From Bradyrhizobium cytisi (GTDB taxonomy: Bacteria > Pseudomonadota > Alphaproteobacteria > Rhizobiales > Xanthobacteraceae), in contig NZ_VSSR01000034.1 in the NCBI RefSeq assembly GCF_008123515.1, positions 87,281 to 151,280 of the forward strand: a DNA stretch of 64,000 nt, given 5' to 3'. The notes under the pieces were generated by a model that saw only the letters and a list, made by a program, of their open reading frames with translations, was not told the DNA's origin and made no database searches. This document shows, in pieces, positions 60,286-64,000 of the stretch (positions are counted from its first letter, which is position 1; every line of letters starts with the position of its first letter). Made by a program: the position numbers and the translations under genes.

Positions 60286-61305
60286 ATGGTTTCCGACCGC
60301 GCAAGCGCCGAGGGGCTTTTGCCGCGCCGCCGAATTGGGCGAGCCGAGACAATATTGCTGTCTATGGCTGCCATCGCGCTGGCGCTGGGCGCCGCCGCTT
60401 GGGTCGCGGATATCGGCGATTCCACCCCGCTGGTCACCGCCGCGCTGCCGCCGGCCAATTCTCCCTCGTTCGACGACCGTTTCGCCTCGTTGTCCGGCAG
60501 CCCGCCCGCCCGTGACCTCGGCCTGCGGGCGATGGAGCGCTCCGCCCTGAGTGCGGTCCAGCTCAAGCTTCGCGATGCCAAGGCGATGCTCGCCCAAAAG
60601 CTCCAGGGCGATGACTGGCGCTCGACCTTGACCGATGACGACCGGACCGCGGTTGACGAGAGGCGGCCCGCGGAACGTGCCGACGCCGTGCCGGTGCCGC
60701 GCTCGCGGCCGGTCCAGGCGGACTTCAGCGCCCAGATCGCGTCCAGCCAGGCTTATGCCGACACCACGCCCAGGGCCGACAACCGCAATTTCTTCGAAAA
60801 GTTCACCGACAAGATCAAGCTAGCCTCGCTGACGCCCGACAGCGGCCTGTTCGGCAAGGCGCCGGATCTGGCCGCGCTCGGCTACGATTCGCGGACGGCG
60901 GTCTATGACATCAAGGCCAAGGCGCTGTATCTGCCGAACGGCGCCACGATCGAGGCCCATTCGGGCATGGGCGCGCTGATGGACGACCCCGATCATGTCG
61001 ACCAGCGCATGGTCGGTGCCACCCCGCCTGCGACCTACGACCTCAAGCCGCGCGAAAAGCTGTTCCACGGCGTTCGCGCGCTGCGCATGACGCCGGCGGA
61101 TGGCACCAGCGCACTCGGCCGTGTCGGCCTGCTCACCCACACCTACATGCTCGGGCCGCGCGGCGATTCCAACGGTTGCGTCTCGATCAAGGACTATGAT
61201 CGCTTCCTCAAGGCCTACGACAATGGCGAGTTCAACCGCCTGGTCGTGGTGCCGAGCCTGAGCAGCCCGGCAACTGTCGCGCAACGCGCCAGCACCGATT
61301 CCTGA
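60286..61305 (+). CDS. Tlde1/DUF2778-type L,D-peptidoglycan enzyme
   Basis: A 339-residue membrane-anchored protein. A hydrophobic segment (about 22-42) anchors it, and a linker of about 150 residues with Arg/Pro patches follows. The C-terminal DUF2778 domain holds MRMTPADG, the histidine LTHTYML and the catalytic-type DSNGCVSIKDY. This domain, named Tlde1 when found as a type VI effector, is an L,D-carboxypeptidase/transpeptidase fold. No type VI genes are in the window, so a cell-wall role for the host is likelier. The ATG at 60286 has GGGGA upstream. Confidence 0.78.
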   Translation: MVSDRASAEGLLPRRRIGRAETILLSMAAIALALGAAAWVADIGDSTPLVTAALPPANSPSFDDRFASLSGSPPARDLGLRAMERSALSAVQLKLRDAKAMLAQKLQGDDWRSTLTDDDRTAVDERRPAERADAVPVPRSRPVQADFSAQIASSQAYADTTPRADNRNFFEKFTDKIKLASLTPDSGLFGKAPDLAALGYDSRTAVYDIKAKALYLPNGATIEAHSGMGALMDDPDHVDQRMVGATPPATYDLKPREKLFHGVRALRMTPADGTSALGRVGLLTHTYMLGPRGDSNGCVSIKDYDRFLKAYDNGEFNRLVVVPSLSSPATVAQRASTDS

Positions 61306-61315
61306 TATTCGTCGG

Positions 61316-61333
61316 ACGGCGGGGCTGCCGTTT
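61316..61333 (+). terminator. Probable terminator after the Tlde1-like gene
   Basis: ACGGC/GCCGT with a six-base loop, followed by TTTT, 10 bases after the stop. The stem is short, so efficiency is uncertain. Confidence 0.45.
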
Positions 61334-61369
61334 TCCCTTCATTAAGCCGTTGTCGTCCAGAACCAGCCG

Positions 61370-61627
61370 ATGAGTGATCCAGCAAGCTCCGAGACCCCGC
61401 TGCGCACGACGTTCAAGATCAAGCTGAACGGTGACACGCTGGCGATTGCGACCGTCGGCCAGGCCTATCAATTCCTCACCAACTTCAAATCGGTCGAGTG
61501 GATGGAATTCCGCTCGCTGCATGAGGATGCCGTCCACGCGCTGGAGGGTGCCGCCGACAATGCCATGCTCGTGGTGCAGGCGACGAACGCGATACGCGCG
61601 TTGTTCGTGAGCGCGAAGCTGCTCTGA
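61370..61627 (+). CDS. DUF982 family protein
   Basis: An 85-residue small protein of the DUF982 family. It shows the central pattern ATVGQAYQFLTNFKSVEWM, then LHEDAVHALEGAADNAM. Such proteins are common and often multicopy in rhizobia. No signal, no enzyme motif. A palindromic repeat follows it. Function unknown. Confidence 0.75.
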   Translation: MSDPASSETPLRTTFKIKLNGDTLAIATVGQAYQFLTNFKSVEWMEFRSLHEDAVHALEGAADNAMLVVQATNAIRALFVSAKLL

Positions 61628-61664
61628 AGCAAACGTTGTTCTCTTCGAACTCGCTCACTCTCCT

Positions 61665-61835
61665 CTCGTGCCCCGGACGCAGCGCAGTGTCTCTTCGACA
61701 GTGCGCTGCCGAGCCGGGGCCCATGCTGCATAGGAATTCGTCGCCACTGGGTCCCGGCTCTGCGCCGCAACGCTATAAGCGCGTTTACGCGCGTCTCCGA
61801 CGCGCTATGGGGCGTTGCAGCGCGTCCGGGACACG
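61665..61835. repeat. Large multi-hairpin intergenic repeat
   Basis: Outer arms CTCGTGCCCCGGACGC (61665-61680) and GCGTCCGGGACACGAG (61820-61835) enclose at least two inner hairpins: GCAGCGCAGTGTC/GACAGTGCGCTGC near 61680-61710, and GAGCCGGGGCCCA/TGGGTCCCGGCTC further in. It is 171 bases between the DUF982 and tannase genes, a recurrent element type in Bradyrhizobium. Confidence 0.8.
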
Positions 61836-61852
61836 AGACTGAGCCGCTACGC

Positions 61853-63709
61853 TCAGTGCCTGTCGTCGCCGTGGCCGTCGTCATCGTCGTGGAAGTCGTG
61901 GTCGCCGCCTCGGCTGAAGCCGGGGTCGACGCACGCAAAGCTCGCGGCATCGCTGGTCAGGCCGCTGCCCTTGTACGCGGGAATGCTGGGATAGACGCAG
62001 AGCGGCCGCGTGCCTCCGGTCGGGAAGTTCTGGGCAATGCGCGGATCGAACACGCCGCCGGCCGGGTAGGGCGAGGTGGTGTTGGTATTGGCCGCGACGA
62101 TGCGTTCCGGCGCGACGCCGTGTTCGACCCAGTCCGTGATCGCCTTGAGCTCGTTCGTGGCGAAGCTCGTGGTCGCTGCGCCGCCGCCGCAATGGGCCAT
62201 GTTGGGCACCATGAACAGCCGCGCGAAATCGGTGGCGTGATTGTCCATGCGCTGGTTCATCTTGCGGTACCAGCGGGCGATAGCGGCGCCCGAGAAGATG
62301 CCGTCATTGACCGAGGACGAGATGATCAGCTTGCCGCCGCGCGCCTTGAACGGACGCAAATCGGTTGCGACCGCCGCCATGAAATCCATCGCGCTTTCCG
62401 GATAGGCCGCGGTCTTCGTGAAGATCTTCGGCGCGTCGGTGTCGAAGTTGAATTTGAACACGAAGGCTTCCTGGCCGGTCGGTCCGTTGACGGGCGTGAC
62501 GACGGGCGGCGTCTGGAAGATCATCGGGATCGCGCCGGCGCCGAGCGTCAGGTTGATCGCGGTGTTGACACCGGGCACCGGCGCGGTGACGACGTTCCAG
62601 AGTTGCCAGCCTGCGCCGGGCGCGGTGGGCGGCGTCCAGATGCCGGCGTCCCAGAACCAGTTCGAATAGAGCCGCTCGCCTTTTGAATTGACCGGACCGG
62701 CGTAGATTTTCTTGAGTGCATCGACCTGCGCGCTGGTGAGGCAGGTGCCGCCATGCGGCGTGCTGCCGTGCGAGCCGGTGCCGCAAGTGTAGCTCGCGAG
62801 TGCCGGATACACCTTCCTGGCCGTGCAGGCGTGGTAGTTGTCGATGATGCCGTCAACGAGGCCATCGAGCGCGTCGCAGGCGCTCAGGATCGCAGCCGAG
62901 GCCACCTGAAGGTCCTGCTGTGGGAACGTGTCGGGAATATACGGTTGGCCGTTGATGTCCTTGCTGGTCGAAAGCGTGCCGAGCACCTGCTCGTTCCAGG
63001 CCTCCGCGAGGCCCGCCTGCGGCAGGTTGAAGCCGGGGTTTTGCGAGATCACGCCGTCGAACAGCCAGGGCGATCGTTGCGAGGCGACCATCGCGTCGCG
63101 GCCGCCGTTCGAGCAGCCCATGATGTAGGAATAGACGGTATCGAGGCCGTAGAAATAGGAGATGATCTGCTTGGCCGTCGTCGCGGTCTTCTCGATGCCG
63201 TTATAGCCGTAGTCGCGGCGTGCCTGCGCATCGATCGCGAAATGCGCGGAGCCGCCGGCATTGGCGTCGTCGTCCTGATAGCCGCCGAGGACATTGGTCG
63301 CGCTGTCCTCGTGGCCGCCGTCATCGGCCGCCACCGCCCAGCCCTGGCCGAGCTCGACGCCGGCAGCACCTTGCGGATCGCTTTGCAGGCTGCCGTCGGT
63401 GCCGCCGCCGCCCATCATCTCGAAGCGGCCATGCCAGGTGTTGGGCAGGTTGAGCGCGAAGCCGATGCCGTAGGTGAAGTGATCGGGATCCTGCGTGGAA
63501 ACGCGCTTGTTGATGATGCCGATCACGTTGCAATAGCCCGACTTCTGCGTCGCGCTCAGGATCTGCGTGTTCGGCAGAGTGAGCCCGGTGAGGGCGGTGC
63601 AGGACGAGCGCGGGGCCACGCCGCTCGGCGGCAGCCCGTGTGCGGCCGCTTGCGGGCCGAGAGACGCCCATGTGGCGACGATCGTCGAGGCGAGGAAAAA
63701 TCGTTTCAT
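61853..63709 (-). CDS. Exported tannase/feruloyl esterase family hydrolase
   Basis: A 618-residue secreted esterase. The signal peptide runs about residues 1-24 from the ATG at 63709, which has GGGAGG upstream. The nucleophile is in GCSNGGRDAM, the acid-region Asp lies before LIISSSVNDGIFSG, and the catalytic His in NMAHCGGG, with adjacent Cys as in tannases. Ca-binding loops rich in Asp/Gly are visible. It probably hydrolyses gallate, ferulate or similar phenolic esters of plant origin. Its tail is His/Asp-rich. Confidence 0.9.
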   Translation of the reverse strand: MKRFFLASTIVATWASLGPQAAAHGLPPSGVAPRSSCTALTGLTLPNTQILSATQKSGYCNVIGIINKRVSTQDPDHFTYGIGFALNLPNTWHGRFEMMGGGGTDGSLQSDPQGAAGVELGQGWAVAADDGGHEDSATNVLGGYQDDDANAGGSAHFAIDAQARRDYGYNGIEKTATTAKQIISYFYGLDTVYSYIMGCSNGGRDAMVASQRSPWLFDGVISQNPGFNLPQAGLAEAWNEQVLGTLSTSKDINGQPYIPDTFPQQDLQVASAAILSACDALDGLVDGIIDNYHACTARKVYPALASYTCGTGSHGSTPHGGTCLTSAQVDALKKIYAGPVNSKGERLYSNWFWDAGIWTPPTAPGAGWQLWNVVTAPVPGVNTAINLTLGAGAIPMIFQTPPVVTPVNGPTGQEAFVFKFNFDTDAPKIFTKTAAYPESAMDFMAAVATDLRPFKARGGKLIISSSVNDGIFSGAAIARWYRKMNQRMDNHATDFARLFMVPNMAHCGGGAATTSFATNELKAITDWVEHGVAPERIVAANTNTTSPYPAGGVFDPRIAQNFPTGGTRPLCVYPSIPAYKGSGLTSDAASFACVDPGFSRGGDHDFHDDDDGHGDDRH

Positions 63710-64000
63710 GTCATGCCCTCCCAGTTTCAACGTTGATGATTGAACGAAAGCACCCGACGCGCCGCGAGCTGACGAGGCGTCGCGTGGTCAGAGATGTTTT
63801 CTGAATTGCTGTCGGGAGACATGCGCATGCGCCGGCAATGAGCCATGACGCAGTTGCGGTTGCGCGCAAAACCATTCTTCCGCGATGCGCTGTGGCACGC
63901 GGATCGTCGCCCACCCCTGATGACGGCACGGACGTTCGCTCCCCTTGAACCTGCTCGCGAAACGGCAGGCTTTCACGATCCTTAGAGTCTGTCCGAGATC
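63710..64000. other. Upstream flank of the tannase gene, to the window end
   Basis: About 290 bases with no supportable gene. Short frames on the minus strand have neither ribosome-binding site nor family features. The tannase promoter is expected here. Confidence 0.35.

Noticed and set aside
62753..63736. 327-codon plus-strand frame opposite the tannase gene
   Set aside because: Antisense shadow of the esterase, without motif or start signals.
1..64000. CRISPR arrays, rRNA and tRNA genes
   Set aside because: No regularly spaced direct repeats and no rRNA or cloverleaf-like sequences were seen on reading both strands; short or unusual RNAs could still be missed.

Overview
The window is about 64 kb of a GC-rich alphaproteobacterial chromosome, most likely Bradyrhizobium or a close relative. 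The evidence is the eukaryotic-type glutamine synthetase II with its small inhibitor gene gstI, the MaeB malic enzyme fused to a phosphotransacetylase-like domain, DUF2735/DUF2336/DUF982/DUF2161 proteins, strong third-position G/C, and several short palindromic repeat families typical of that genus. There are no rRNA or tRNA genes, no CRISPR array, no intact insertion sequence and no recognisable prophage. It looks like ordinary chromosome with a patchy accessory stretch.

Layout. 0-9 kb: 3' part of maeB, a DoxX protein, a DHFR-like protein and polysaccharide deacetylase pair, an L,D-transpeptidase, CreA and small exported proteins. 9-17 kb: a MocR-type PLP regulator divergent from a pyridoxamine-phosphate-oxidase-like protein, an M20 deacylase, then a kynurenine operon (alpha/beta-hydrolase formamidase, tryptophan 2,3-dioxygenase, kynureninase), a hotdog thioesterase and a GNAT enzyme. 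17-26 kb: DUF2161, GrlR-like proteins (one single, one tandem-domain), SDR, SGNH hydrolase, tyrosine phosphatase, gstI/glnII with a clear sigma-54 promoter, and a Sel1-repeat gene whose signal peptide and body lie in different frames. 26-31 kb: an outer-membrane SphA-like protein and two exported DUF1254/DUF1214 proteins in one direction.

31-42 kb is the accessory-like part. It holds small exported proteins, gene remnants, a flavoprotein oxidase, a TetR/SDR divergent pair with a clear operator, two GlcG/HbpS-type proteins, an orphan LolC/E permease, three copies of a palindromic repeat, and a LysR/GlcG pair bracketed by two copies of the 3' end of a cytochrome gene. 42-47 kb: a coupled operon for a periplasmic xanthine-dehydrogenase-family oxidoreductase (Mo subunit, 2Fe-2S subunit, diheme cytochrome), with a separate exported protein of unknown function upstream.

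47-64 kb: ABC-F ATPase, GDPD phosphodiesterase, MBL hydrolase, type II asparaginase, a PsiF-like protein and an HSL esterase. Next comes a small gene graveyard (3' ends of a nitroreductase and of an HD-GYP protein) beside a coupled DUF2336-PilZ pair. The window closes with an AraC regulator, FMN reductase, chemoreceptor, Tlde1/DUF2778 protein, DUF982 protein and a tannase-family esterase.

No wholly new system is evident. The most informative anomalies are the frameshifted Sel1 gene, the LysR gene with no canonical start codon before its HTH, the duplicated cytochrome tail, and the cluster of 3' gene remnants. Family assignments come from motif and sequence recognition only; no database search was run.
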